DNA of 64,000 nt from positions 111,010 through 175,009 of the forward strand of contig CAJNYU010001571.1 in assembly GCA_905331475.1 (NCBI GenBank). The letters run 5' to 3'. The stretch comes from Rotaria socialis. Taxonomy: Eukaryota; Rotifera; Eurotatoria; Philodinida; Philodinidae. Under the pieces are notes generated by a model. It searched no databases. It saw nothing but the letters and a program-made list of their open reading frames with translations, and was not told the origin of the DNA. Below, one piece after another: positions 48,749-62,044 of the stretch (positions within the stretch are counted from its first letter, which is position 1; the number at the start of each line of letters is the position of its first letter). Made by a program: the position numbers and the translations under genes.

Positions 48749-49410
48749 TAATGTGTGGATGTGTGCATGAATAGTTTATTTTGTTAGTCTCAGATTTTTT
48801 TTATTTCTCCTTGTTGTATTAATTCACATTTATGCGTGCGAATCTTCCATTTTGAATCACCATTGATTTCCCTCGTGATACACCATATTACTTTTCCTTT
48901 TTTTGTAGTTGCTTTTTTTTGTGTTTTTTGTTATTATTATAACTATTACCATTACACACCATAAAACAAAGTAGATGACGATTGAATCATAAATACCACC
49001 AAGAGATGTCTGTAAGTATGAGCTTTGAAGTATGTAGCAATGATGAAGAACAAGTGCGGTGTGTACAAAAAAAGAAAAAGAAGTAGAGAAGAACTTATAT
49101 TTATATCTATCTATATATATTTCTACATATAAAAACAAACAGGCTAGTTATAGGAAAAGAAGAAGAATCTATCATATTTACAAGTAAAGAAAAAGACAAG
49201 TCGTTTTTCATATATGTGACTGTGACGATGGGATTTTTTCCGATGATAATCATCGTCACTCGTTCTCGTCGTCAATAATAGAACAAAGAATAAGAAAGAG
49301 TAGAGAAAAATCTCATTCTCGCTCTCTTGCTTTCCGAAAAAACTTATCTACTATCTCTTTCTATTTGTTCATAGATTCCTTGAAGGCCATTGCAACGAGT
49401 GGTTTTTTCT

Positions 49411-49441
<31 letters not shown>

Positions 49442-49849
49442 GCTAACATAGAAGTATAGGCGGATGTGTGTTTGGGCTATGATGATATCGATTTTCCACG
49501 AGCGAATGTCATTTCTTCTTTTCTTCTATTACTTCTTGTCGTTGGATTTTTTTTTCTATAGAGTTGATACTGTAAATAGTTTCTTAAGACCAACTGTACT
49601 TTTATTCAGACTGACAAGAACAACAATAAAAACAACAGCGGCAACGAAGACGACGACGACAGATAACAGGACGATGTTGAACTGATTAAAATTACACGAT
49701 CCGCCTTTTTTCTCTCTCGCTCAAAACAACATTTCTTAGCTGTTTTCTTTTCTTTTATTTCTTCGAGCGTCGTGAGGATTATTAATATTATCTACGATTA
49801 GTTTCTTTTTTGTCTCTATCGAAAATACTATTCAATCGACAACGACAAA
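48749..49849. other. Intergenic region, archease to DPP-like exon 1a
   Basis: This stretch includes a (TC)n run at about 49410-49441 and a Thr/Lys-rich false frame from ACA/ACG repeats near 49619-49670. It should contain the 5' untranslated region and promoter for exon 1a. No other gene is seen. Confidence 0.55.
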
Positions 49850-49885
49850 ATGATGAATGAAAAGAGTAATGGAATGTCTGGACAG
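49850..49885 (+). CDS. Alternative first exon 1a of the DPP-like gene
   Basis: ATG opens MMNEKSNGMSGQ, followed directly by donor GTAATT in phase 0, which fits the common exon at 56584. It lies 6.7 kb upstream of that exon. The assignment to this gene rests on strand, phase and lack of any other downstream gene; RNA would be needed to prove it. Confidence 0.5.
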
Positions 49886-52800
49886 GTAATTATTTATCTT
49901 GAAAGTTAAAGACTGTAATCAGTTTTTGTCTCAATTTAAGTTAACGATTTGCATGTTTGCTCATAAACTTTTCTTCTTTTTTTTCTCCTTTTTGTGTTCA
50001 TAGTTTATTAGAGTCTCGTGCGTTCATGTTTACAGTTGTCAGCACCAATTCTCGTGTGCAACGAGTTCGTACAGCAGGAAAAAAACGGAACTTACTTTTC
50101 TTACATCGTTTCCTCTTGGTAGATTTCGGAATTGTAGATTAACTGGTTAATTTAACATAATATGGATGTATCGAGATGTACTTCCGATAAATAATTTATT
50201 TCAATATAGACCACCTCCTTTTGATTCATGTTCTATTAAAAGAGTAATTTATTTAGTGCTCTTTTTTAGCACAACAATTCATTTTGATAAGTTATAGACC
50301 ACGATGGCAAAGATGTCATTAGGGAGTATAATCAATTACTCTTTGCATTCGTTAATTTAAATCCTCTGTCAGAAAATCACATTGGGAGCACTCGGATGTG
50401 AAAATGTAACTAATTTATTGAAATTTTATAAGCCATCATGTGTAAAATATATGATGGTAAAATATTTCACAAAAGAATGATGAAAATTCAGGAAAATTGA
50501 ATGTTGATAATAATTCAACTGTAGATTATTGTTATAATATTGGATAAAAAACAGAAAATATTTGTCAGAACTAAAGGAAATCCTCTGAGGATACATTCTT
50601 GTCTATATGATTAAAGTTCTTTTCTGCTACGAAAGCAGAACAAATATGCCACTTTGTGTCTTCATTGAAATATATGTATACACGTATATGAATGCTAGAA
50701 ATAGACTAAGTGGTTCAGCGACTAAGATGGTTGGATTTTTACCGATTTGGTATACTCTTAGTCATAAATTAATTTCGATATTTAATTGAAAAAATATATA
50801 TGTATATTAACAGTGCGTAGAAAGGTTTTTCGGCTCTATCTATTTTTCTCCTATAAACATAGCAGAAATCTGATAAGAGAAGCTAGACGACACAACCAGT
50901 TTGGTCGATAATAGCTGATGAAGAAAAAAGATAACTTAATTAAGATCTGTAAAGCACTCGTTGATATATTCTTTCTATCGACAAATCGAAATTGTTGATA
51001 TATATGTATATCCATCCATGAATGTTTCCATAAATGATGTATTCATTAAGAATAAAAAATAATATCATTAATTTAATGGTGTCAAAATCTTTCATGTAAT
51101 GTATATGATATGTACTCTATATGTTAAATTTTGTAGTTTGTCTACTTCAATTGAAATTAAGGAAAGTATATTTTTAGTTTCTGTCTCCATGAGAACGATT
51201 GATGTTACTATAGACGGCTGTTCAGTATGGCAATGATAAGCAGTACCTCCATTGATATTCTTCGCTCGACTTGTTTTGTATAACATGCGTTAAGATAACA
51301 AACAAAGAAGGCGAGAACAATTTCGAACAGATGTTACTAATGGAAGAACATTTTGTAGAAGAAACACATTTTTAGGATTTTCCTGGAAAAAAATATTAAG
51401 TAGAATCATTTATGAAATAAAGAATAGTTCCGTAATATGCAATGGCTATTCAACTGGTTTTTTCTTTGTTTTGAGTAGTTCTGTACCAGATTAATAAAAA
51501 AATCTAAAGAGTGAAGACATCTGATTTTTATTGATGAAACTATGTTTATTGTAGTAATCTTTAAGCATATTAACAAGGTATTGACGAAATCATTTTTTAA
51601 TTGAATCTCGATCTAAAGCTTTATTCCTAGATCCATCCAATTAGTCTTAGAAAATTCTATAAATTTGAATTTCTGAACAAACGTGATTTTTCTAGTCGCC
51701 TTATGAATAATGATAAGTTTCTTTTTGTGAAAATTGAATAGATAGAATAAAAAATAATTCATTTTGAGCAAGCCTTCGAGATGATCATCCCTCATCAATG
51801 TTTAGCTCACATCTTAAAAGTCTATTTGATCCCTCAAGATTTGAAATTGTATACTAAGTATTATTGTTCTTTTGACTTTCGATCAGTCTTAATATAGGTT
51901 ACATATTAGCGTGAAAAGAAGCTCAGTAGTAAGTAGTTGATTGGCTTAGTCTCCCTGACAGATTCTTTTCCCATGATTTTACATTAATCAGATATAAACA
52001 TCGTTAAAAATTCTTTATATAATATATAATAAATGTGTAGTACAAAAAGTTGAATGTACTACAATATATTGCTTAAGGCTTATACGTAATATGAATATCT
52101 AAATACGATGATGGTAAAAACTGTTGTGATAAATTACACAGAAAATAGCGATGGTCTATAGTTTTTGCTTAAACGATATTGATACACTAACGAAAATGTA
52201 GAGGCCGCATATAACATCAGTTGTATCTATCAACTTTTAAGTGTTTTTCTTAGTGGAAGATAAATCAGTCAGTATAATGCACAGAGAAGAAAAATAGAAG
52301 CATGCATAACGGTTTACTTTTGGCTTGGGCGTTAATTACGTGTATGTGCCATAGATACATTCTTTGTACTGCTCTAGATAGAACATCTTCATGACAAAAA
52401 TAGAGATACAGTAGACTACTATGAAGTTATTCACAGGAATGCATAATTCATATTAACAGAAATTTTCTAGCCTAAAATATAAATTCGAAAGCCATGAACA
52501 CTAATTCGTAATAAATACCAATGAAGACAAGCCTAAGAGGAGAATATAAATTAAGATCAAGCATGGATAAGCAGAAGATTATAATATTTCTGTAGAGTAT
52601 TTACTAATCTTCGCCATTACAAATCATTTTATCAAAAGATGTCGTTAGATTAAGGACACAGCTTGTCGCTACTGCAAGAAAAAGAGCTAGAAAGCTCCTT
52701 ATATTTTATTTTTAATAGCGATATATAATATATAATATTAGTATGAATAGGTTTTATTATGATATGTGAAGTTAAGAGTCTCAAAAATTCTATCAATCAA

Positions 52801-55800
52801 CTTGAATATTACATTGGCCAACCTCTTCTCCGTGAACACTTTAAAAAATAAGTTTTCACTGTCAAAGGAAAAAACTCATTCTGTTGACGAGAAAAATATA
52901 AACTTCAAGGAAAGTGTTTCCTTAATAATTTATCTTATTTGTTCAAATTAAATTCTTAAATTACTCCTACTGAAGAAACGAAGACAAACAATTCGTTTCT
53001 ATCGTTATTTATTTACTTATTTCAAAAATAAATTATTTAAACATGCCACTGAAAGTATACATTATTAATTGAAATAGCTAAATCATACTTTGAATAGTTC
53101 AGATATTCTTGATCAAACTATTCTTAATGCTGATTAACTAATAAATCATTTTCCGAACTATTGTATAGTATGCAAGCGTAATAACTTCCCATCAATTATT
53201 CTGTTTTTGTGGTTGTTGTTGTTGTTGTTGTTGTTGTTTGGTTTGATTGTATTCTGGCAAACTGATTATATTATTGCTTATTTTCAGTAATTTAGTATGT
53301 TTCAGTGAACAGAGTATTTTTTTGGAATAGAACAATAATCGATCATGTGAACCTTTTGTAAAAATCAGGCGAAGAAAAACGTGCTTCTAGCATTTTGTTT
53401 TAGTTTTACTCTGTTAAAAAAAAGTGGAGTAAAAGTAATTGAACAAAAGTGTTAAGGTTTTTTTTTATGAACATCTGAATAGAATTTTTATACCAACTAA
53501 TCTGTTGATTTCTTCTTTTAAATGCGCATTTTATACCGGATGTTCAACAGATGGCAAAAAAACATTTATAAAAACTACACAGGAATATATTTCTAAAAGC
53601 AAATCGAAGTGAAATAAAACATACGACCTAGTATCATAAATCATTTTTTGTTGTTTTTTGACTATTAAAATAACACTTACTTGATTAAACGCAACTTATC
53701 TGATACAATTGATACAATGTATACCTTTTTTTTTTATACCGCTGTGTGATTGTTATTGTTTGATGAAAACCAGCGTCACTAATATATTCTCCGTTTTTCA
53801 TCGTACCAATTTTCTCACTTGATCACACTGGAAAATAGGTTTACACAAAGATTGATATATCATATTAAATTATGTACCAATAATAACGAATTTCATCTGA
53901 TTGACAAAAATAATATATTTAAAAAGAAATAGAATGCCTAGTTGTATACGTGATTTTTTATCTGGCCTATGTCTAATGACGGCAAAGGTAAGTTAATAAG
54001 AAAGAAATAGAATGCCTAGTTGTATACGTGATTTTTTATCTGGTCTATGTCTAATGACGGCAAAGGTAAGTTAATAAGAAAGAAATAGAATTTTAATTTT
54101 TAATCGTCCAAAAATTAGATTTCTATCATGCTATATTTGACTTGATGTCAAAGTTCTTGTGTACTTCTCTAAGACTTGCCATGAAAAAGACAATACACAA
54201 GAAAGAAATCAGTATATTAATATAAATGTATGTTAAATAGTGTTATGTTTAAGTTCATTTTGTTCAGTTTTTATTGTACGAAATCAAAAAAAATAATTAA
54301 AAATAACAATGTTCAATATTTTCAACAGTATCGCTCCATAAAAGGTGTTCAGGTAAAAGAATTTCTTATGAACTATGTTTAAAGACAACAAGAAGCTTTT
54401 CCATTCGAGTTTATTCATATAGCAATGAAGCTTGCATTTTCTTTACAAAAAGAGTATCTTATTATAATAAAACCCAGATCGATTCAATTGATCTAATTCC
54501 ATCACAATATATATTTTTCTTTAAGAAGTCTTTTCAATATTGACTGATTTCTCGATACAATTTTATATTCATCTTAATTCTACTTATGTTTTCGACGCAG
54601 ACTGATTATATAAAACCCATCAATGTGAATAATAGCAAAAATGTAATTAGTTTCTTCGGTTTTTTTTCTTTACATTTTTTGCCTTTCACGAGTAATTATT
54701 TCGATAAACTATCTAAATAATAAAATAAGACTAATAGGCATACAAAACAATAACTTGTGAAGTACACAAGATCAATTAAATTGACCTTTAGTTTTCTTGC
54801 TTTACTTTTTTTCTTGAGATCTTCTCTGTCATTTTAATACCCGAACAATCAAAGTTGAAAACTTGAAGACGCTTTTGAACGTTAGATTGTCGTTACCTAT
54901 CAAATGTAAGGTTGCCGATCAGAAAACATCTGGCGGGAATATGTCTTGGAAACTTCTTCTTTTTATGTTTGACAACTTGGGAGAAAGGGAAATTACTAAA
55001 ACCGTTTCTTTTTTATGCGCCAATTCCAATAAGTTGTCTTTCTCGGATCCTCTTTCTATTTTCTCCTTCTCTCTCTCACACATACCAGAGCTAAGAACAG
55101 TCAGCAGCTGCTGTTAGTTGAATACAACTCAAGTCAAGACGAGTCAAGCATTTATTTTACATTCAACCATCTTCTGTAATGCACTAGCAATACTTGTCTG
55201 ACGACGTTATGTGTCCTTCGTTTTCTCCCTATCTCTCTGCTCTGTTACGTATCTCCTCTATCATTAACGCAACACACAAGCGAGAACCATCAGCCTCGAT
55301 CTACATGTGTGCAATAAAAAAAACACAAGAAAGAAGAAAAATTGACTATAGTTAGGATTCTAATACAACGAACGACGGAAAGCCTAAGACAGAAAGAATA
55401 GAAAGGAAAAAAAGTGACAACATCACGCATGTCAAGGATGAAATGCCGATGGTGTGCCTGAAAATTATGGCGAGTAAGAGATAAAGCAAGTGAGAGACGA
55501 AGCTACATCATTTTCTGCTGGTAGTTTTTGTCGTCGACGTTATTCTTCCCGTTTATTATCTTCTTCGATCCTATTATTTTCTTTTTTCGTCGTCATCGTT
55601 CCGTTTCGACGGTGACGATTGACGATGTATGCAACTCTTCGTAAATATAATTTATTCTTAAAACGACGTCAGTCATTCATAGATCTCTCGATATATAATT
55701 TTTCAATATTCATATATAAATTTAATCCTTAATCGTTTCGTTTGAACACTTGATCATCATTTTTATTCTTATCAAAATATGGCAAGTATGGCTCGTTATA

Positions 55801-58800
55801 AAGTGAGTTTCATTATATCTACATTTAATGTCCTAGGCTTTTTTCATAAATTTATCTTATATCAAAAAAAAATAGCAATTATTATTTATTTATCTGCGTA
55901 TTAATATTAAACAAACGTATAAAGAATCAAAGAGATAACTAAAATATATATAATATATCATATAAGATGAATATTTTCTGACCTAATAAAGATTTCATCT
56001 GTTGTGTCATAAACTATAACTAATAATATTGCTTATTTAATAAAATCACATTGATTTAGCGACGAAAGTACTCTTTAGAATTTCTCATAGATACGATAAA
56101 CTATTAGTAATTATATAAAGAAAAAGTGGAATTTGATCAAATTTAATATCATTCATCGCTCTATTATCACTCTTGCATTGTTATTTGACAAAAGCTGATG
56201 TTATTATTTTTCAGATAATGCACAAGAAATTGTATGTAATTATAGTAAAACGTCGTTTCTCATTCTTCCTTTGAATAAATGATAAGAAAGAGAGTTTTAT
56301 TTAATTTTCATAGAGCTTTTCTGGTTTTCTTTATACTTCTGTCCATTTTCAAAGACAGCCTAATGAACGTCATTTTCTTTTTCTTTTTCTTGTATTGTCG
56401 AATGACTTCCGTCAATGGTTGCATATTCATTGTAGTTCCAATCGATTTTCTTTTTCTTTTTTTCCTCGATTTTCTACTTCTCTTTTTTTCTATTACTTGC
56501 TCTTATGATTATGATTATTATTATTATTATTGTTGTTGTTAATTTTCTTACAATAAAAAAAAATCGTAATGCTCGTACCGCAGCAGAAACAAAATGCTAC
56601 AGAACAAGATGATGCAGCTGTTGTACAATGTTGTTCCTTTTGTGTGGTGAGACTATCGAACTAAAACATAGATTTTAATACTGATAAACTAAAATTAAAT
56701 TAAATTTTTCTAAATTTTTTTTGTCTGAATATAATATTTGTTTCATTCTTTTATTTAATAGGAATTAGTTGGTGGTACCGGTAAAAAACAAAACTGGAAA
56801 GGGCTAAGCATCGCATTTATTGTCATTGCCATTGTTTGTTTATTTATTGCTGCTGCTATTTTTCTAACAACATCTCGTAAGTTTTTCAAGAATCAATTCT
56901 GATAAGACGACAAGAATAAGAAAAAAACCTCCTTCTATAGGTCAATCTAAATCTCAAGGTCAACTGATTCCATTGAGTGAGCAAGACATATTTAATATTA
57001 AAATACCACAACCGTACGTGTATTATACTTTTTTCACATCACTAATTGATCTTTTATATAAATAAACTACTAGATGGAACGGGACATGGATTTCGGATAC
57101 ATCTTTTTCTTATATGGATAAAAATGATTCAATATGGATTTATAACTGTGATACATTAAACGGAGAATTACTGTTTAAAAGAAATGTTATTCAACAAGAA
57201 AGTATTGGAAATGGAATCGTTTCACCATCAGCTCGTTATATTCTTGTACCTATAAGAAAAGAAAAAGTAATAATAATAATAAAGGAGATGAGTTCTATTC
57301 AAGTTTTATAATCGAAGAAAATTATTCTAACTGTTTCTTTATTGATTAGGATCATCGATATTATAGTGAACATCAATATGTTTTATATGAGAAGTCAAAA
57401 AAAATTGCACCCATTGGACTTCCTGATGGTCAATTCGTACCTTTAGCGGCTGTTTTATATTCGAATTCGGATAATTATTTCGTAAGTTAATTAAATATGA
57501 ACATATTCATATAATTTGTTGCGAATTCTTTAGAGTTTTATTCATAACTTTGATATTTACATATATGATATTGCACGAGTAACAACTAATAGAATTACTC
57601 ACGATGGAAGTCGAGAAAAAATGCATAATGGTCTGATCGAATGGATTTATGAATGTAAGAGTTTTCTTATTAATAAAAACAAAAGGCAATTTCTTTTGAA
57701 AAAAATATGAAACATGATTGAGTATTAATTATCTATATTGGAAAGAGATATGTGGTCTAAATATAGTGTTCATTGAGAAAATAAATTAGGCATCAATCAT
57801 TAAGTCACAGATTTCATTTATTAATGGATCATCAACGTAGTTTTATATTATTTCATAAAATCTAAAGTTACTCGATATTTTCATTTCTTTCTTCAAATTA
57901 TTCTGAATAATAGAAGTTTTCCAACAAACAAAAGCAAGATCCTAATTTTATCTTATTTTGAGATATCGTTCTCAACAATATAGAAGTCAAGAATGTTCTA
58001 CATTTTTTTTTGCTACAAACTACTCATTGAAGATCATTATATAGAAAAGAGAACAGGCACTTCAGATGTTTCTCCGTTCTCATAAAAGAGTACTCAGTCC
58101 TTAAATTCAAAATATCACGCGAAATATTTACTTATATTGCACTCATACGACGAGAAACTCTCTAGCTGGTAATTTGTTCTCGAATTCAGACGATGCGCAT
58201 TAAATACTTTCCTAAAAACCAATTAATTTCCGGGAAAGAACTCGAGCGTTTAACTCATGGTTACGGAAGTAGTGCATGTTATCATAGGTTTTAGCACAAT
58301 ACTATAGTCACCCTGAAAAATGTCAAAGAAACTGATTCTCGAACTTCAACATCAAAATTATCATCGAGAAAAACCATTCAGAGTATAATCTATTGTCGGC
58401 GAGTTTTAGATCTGGTTGTTGTTCGTATCCTTTGGTGCGTCTATGATAAAATTGTGTCGTTAACATCGCTTGCATACATCGCTAAATTCAATGTTTCTTA
58501 TCGAAAAACAGGAAACAATGAGAGTAACTGAAGCTTTGACCGTAAACAGTTTCCGCCAAAGATTATCCCTATATAAAACTAAAGTCGGATTTTAAAAATA
58601 AGCTTACCCTTATGCTTCTTTAAGAAAGAAACCGAATTAACATGCAATATACTCTTAAAATATAGTTTATTCAGAGTGCTAAGCTCTATGCAGACATCTA
58701 TTCAAGTTGTATATTCATCATTTCTTTTAGAATCTACATAATGTAAATTGTTGCGAATCAAAAGCAATTAATCAATTCAAAGAATATATTACCTTAGACA

Positions 58801-61627
58801 AATATCATGAAATTACTAGTAAAGAATACAAATTTCTCTTAAAAATAAAGAATCACAATAATTAAGAAACCGGACCCATAAAAATCCATTCAATGTAACT
58901 ATATACGCGATCCTATCTCAAATACTTGATTTCATAGCAGAAGTATTTGTGGAGAAAATTAGCTGTTGTAAAATTTAATTATTTTGCAAAAAAATGCCAA
59001 CCCTTCATTTTCTTAGATGAAATATTCAATCAAAATGTTCTTCTTTTCTGGTCGCCAAATGATCACTATTTGGCTTATATTAAAATAGACTTACGAGATG
59101 TTCCAAAAGCTAACTTTCTTAAATATGATTTATCACTTGATACTAATGATCGATATTCAATCCCATATCCAAAATTTGGCGATGCACTTCCATTACTCGA
59201 TGTGTACGTCTATAATATTCGAACCGGAAAAACTACACGTGTACCACGCCCAAACGAATACGAAAAATTGTAAGAAAAAAAATGATTCTTTAATTTTATT
59301 CATTCTTATGCAACCTACTTTTAGAAAATCGGATTTATATATTTATCATGTTGTTTGGTATTGTGATACATGTTTATCGATTGTTTATGGTAATCGAGCA
59401 CAAAATTCTAGTATAATACAATTATATGAAATTCAACCAATAAATACTGATAATGATAGAATTGTATTTAAATCACGTTATATTGAAGAAACGCGGAAAG
59501 GTGCTTTATTACCACGTTTCCTAAAACCATTTTTTTCGCCATCGGGTATCTATTGTTTTATTATAAGATTTGATCCATTAAATGTCGATAAAATAACACA
59601 AAAAGCCTATCCGTATATTGTTCGAATACATTTCAATCAAACAGTACGTTCAGAATATTCTTCAATAATAAACTGGTGGTCATTAATTTTGCTTCTCTTT
59701 TATGATTTGTTTTTAGCATCCACAAATTGATGCAACACTATCATCAGATATATGTGCTGATGAAATCATCTATGTTGATAACTCTGATCAAATATATTTT
59801 ACTGCTTCAAGACAAAATAATACATTAGAACGGCAAGTTTATCGGTAAGAAAAAGAATTCTTTTTTTTAAAATTACTATGATTGAATGAGTTAATAGATG
59901 GAATTATATGACTGATCAAATTGATTCTAAATGTTTATCATGTGACGATGCTAATGAAACATGTGGTTACGCTAATGCAAAATTTAGTCGCGGTAATGGT
60001 AGTTATTACATTCTTGAATGTTATGGACCATCAATTCCATATTCGACATTGTACTCTGGAACACAACAACTAGGTAAAGAATTCTTTACATAATTTTGTT
60101 AAATTTTAGTTCTCTTTATTTTGCAGCTCTTATCAATGAAAATGCACCATTTCGAGAATGGATTAGCAGTCGATTGATGCCTTATGTGGAGTATTTTACA
60201 GTACCATTAGATAAAAAGAATACGGGTAAAGAAAAAGAAAAACAAAGGATTCAAATCAAATAATTATTTTATATTTTGAATAATTCTTAGTCGGCCATGG
60301 AATGATTATTTTACCTCCAAATTATAATCCAAATGTTACCATTGCATCATATCCTGTTATTATATCTATGTACGCTTTTGAGAAACAACTAAAATGAATT
60401 ATTCTTCTTTCTCATCTGTTCTTTAGAAATGATCAATTGTATGATCAGAGAGTGACAAAAAAGTATATGTTACCATTAATAGAGTATGTTGACAAAGGTT
60501 TTTTCGTAAAAACAAAGGACAAACACAAGCAATTATTTATTTAGATTCGCTCATGTTACACAAGATAACATTAGCATTGTATTGTTTGATGCTCATGGCA
60601 GTACTGGCCAAGATGAGAATTATTTAAAAAATATCGAATCAAGTTGGATTCAAAGTCAATATGATGATTATATAAAAGTAGCAAGGTAACAATAATACAA
60701 AGAGCAAACATTTTGATTGAAATGATTCAATTTAGACATTTGAAAGAACATGAAAAACGATTTAGTGAAACATTAAATGCAACACGATTTGGACTGAAAG
60801 CAAGAGTAAGTTCTATTTTATTTTTAATCGTCAAAAAAAATCGCTTGCTGTGAAAACAAATGTGTGCTTAGTTAAAAGCAAATTTCTTGAGTTTTTATTT
60901 CAAATTCACAGAAACTAAATTTTTTCTTGTAAACTATTTGTTAGGGACCTGCCGCTGTTGTTGCATTAAAATTACTAGAAAAACCAAATACAGGAAAAGA
61001 AGAATACATTTGTGCATTTCTTGAATCGCCTGTTCATGATTTACCTCATTATCGTAAGAATTCAAATTTTTTATATTAATCATATTCAAAATTCAATCAA
61101 ATTTCTAGATGCTGTCTATACTCAACGCATCAATGGATTGGAGAAAAATGCTAAATCTTCAGTAGGAACAAAATTCAAATTTTGATCTAATTTTTTTTAT
61201 TGTCTTTTTTTTCATTTTATAGCCTCAGCGATATAATATTAGAAATAAAAGTGTAGCTATTGTTCATGGAACAGCTGATGGTAATACAAATAAAATATTT
61301 CTACAGAAATTACAAACTTAAACATTGTATTCTTCTTTTTTGTTTTTACAGAAGATGTTCATTTTAAACATTCAGCAACACTAGCTAAAACATTCATTGA
61401 AACAGGTGCCAATTTTCAATACAAGGTAAAATAATGTGCTATTTCAAAATCAACTACGAAAAACTTTAATCTCATTAAAGGTTTATCCTGATGCTGATCA
61501 TGATTTTGAGAAAAATCCAACGTTGTATGATGATTATTTTCATTTTCAACGCCAATTTTTTCAAGAATGTCTAGGTGGTCGTGTTAATAAAGAGCGAAAA
61601 CCAATAATACCAGAAGAATACGATTAA
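49850..61627 (+). CDS. DPP6/DPP10-like inactive dipeptidyl-peptidase, alternative N-termini
   Basis: Common exons: 56584-56646, 56762-56876, 56941-57013, 57074-57266, 57350-57481, 57534-57654, 59017-59269, 59325-59643, 59717-59844, 59898-60073, 60127-60225, 60291-60369, 60427-60483, 60545-60685, 60736-60805, 60945-61053, 61109-61161, 61223-61280, 61352-61425, 61481-61627; all phases agree and give 819 shared residues. A short cytoplasmic part precedes one membrane helix (WKGLSIAFIVIAIVCLFI), a beta-propeller (LLFWSPNDHYLAYIKID) with a Cys-rich turn (SKCLSCDDANETCGYA), and an alpha/beta-hydrolase region. HGTADEDVHF and PDADHDF keep the Asp and His of the catalytic triad, but the Ser nucleophile box (GWSYGG) is gone; the equivalent region reads TRFGLKARGPAAVVALKL. 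DPP6 and DPP10 are such inactive relatives and act as auxiliary subunits of Kv4 potassium channels. Three kinds of first exon are listed separately. Confidence 0.88.
49886..53933. other. Intron between first exons 1a and 1b
   Basis: About 4 kb of AT-rich DNA without recognised exons. A (GTT)n run lies at 53212-53238. The right part should carry the promoter for the exon 1b pair. Confidence 0.5.
53934..53987 (+). CDS. Alternative first exon 1b (first tandem copy) of the DPP-like gene
   Basis: Encodes MPSCIRDFLSGLCLMTAK and ends at a strong donor GTAAGT in phase 0. It can join the small exons at 54329-54352 and 54601-54642, then the common exon at 56584, without breaking the frame. Two Cys near the start could be lipidated, which is speculation. 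Confidence 0.65.
54012..54065 (+). CDS. Alternative first exon 1b' (second tandem copy) of the DPP-like gene
   Basis: Identical protein to exon 1b, with the same donor, 78 bp downstream. If transcription starts before the pair, either donor could be used; the intron from the first copy would then contain the second. If the start is between them, only this copy is used. Confidence 0.65.
54329..54352 (+). CDS. Micro-exon of the DPP-like gene
   Basis: A 24-nt segment (YRSIKGVQ) flanked by TTTTCAACAG and GTAAAAG, phase 0 on both sides. Its inclusion or skipping keeps the frame, so it may be a cassette exon tied to exon 1b. Confidence 0.55.
54601..54642 (+). CDS. Small cassette exon of the DPP-like gene
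   Basis: A 42-nt segment (TDYIKPINVNNSKN) between TTCGACGCAG and GTAATT, again phase 0 on both sides. With exon 1b and the micro-exon it builds a 40-residue cytoplasmic N-terminus ahead of the common exon. Confidence 0.55.
55779..55802 (+). CDS. Alternative first exon 1c of the DPP-like gene
   Basis: Encodes MASMARYK with a consensus GTGAGT donor in phase 0, 0.8 kb before the common exon. The upstream DNA (55100-55700) is less AT-rich and would serve as its promoter and leader. The shortest isoform would start here and total 827 residues. Confidence 0.55.
57655..59016. other. Long intron within the DPP-like propeller region
   Basis: At 1362 nt this is about twenty times the other introns in the common part of the gene. 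No exon is needed here, because the flanking exons join in phase (GAA T + AT GAA). No mobile-element ends were recognised. Confidence 0.6.
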
Positions 61628-62044
61628 TTAAAGTAAATAGACAAATTATCGTTTGTTCCTTCATGTATAAACCCGGTGTATGCACCGAAGAAAAAAAATA
61701 CATCATTTATTTTAATTTGTATAAAAATTTTATCATTCTTATTTACATGTATTCAATGTATTTTGTTCAGCTCAAATTGTTTTTATAAGAGCTTATGACC
61801 TTAATTGTAAATTTCGTTTATTGGTTGTTTTCGGTGTTTGATTTCCCAATGAAAATAAGAAAAAAAAAACCACAATGACAGAAAGTTGTGCTGATAGATA
61901 TTAATCGAATGAATTTGAATCAAATATCCACTGATGATGAACGCATATTAAGCAAATGACAAGTAAAACGTTTCAATGGCCAAATCTAAATAAACATATT
62001 GGAATAAAATGAATTGTTTTTGACATGTACTGTTTGTTTGTCTG
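61628..62044. other. Convergent intergenic region
   Basis: The 3' ends of the DPP-like gene and the unknown minus-strand gene meet here. AATAAA-like words near 61990 could serve polyadenylation. No coding signal is seen. Confidence 0.55.

Larger units (their letters stand above)
53924..54090. repeat. 78-bp tandem duplication containing a coding first exon
   Basis: A 78-bp unit occurs twice in a row, with a partial third start (AAGAAATAGAAT) at the right edge. Each unit holds 13 bases of leader, the ATG, 18 codons, a GTAAGT donor and 11 bases of intron. The two exons differ at one synonymous base (GGC versus GGT, Gly). Near identity points to a recent event. Confidence 0.95.
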
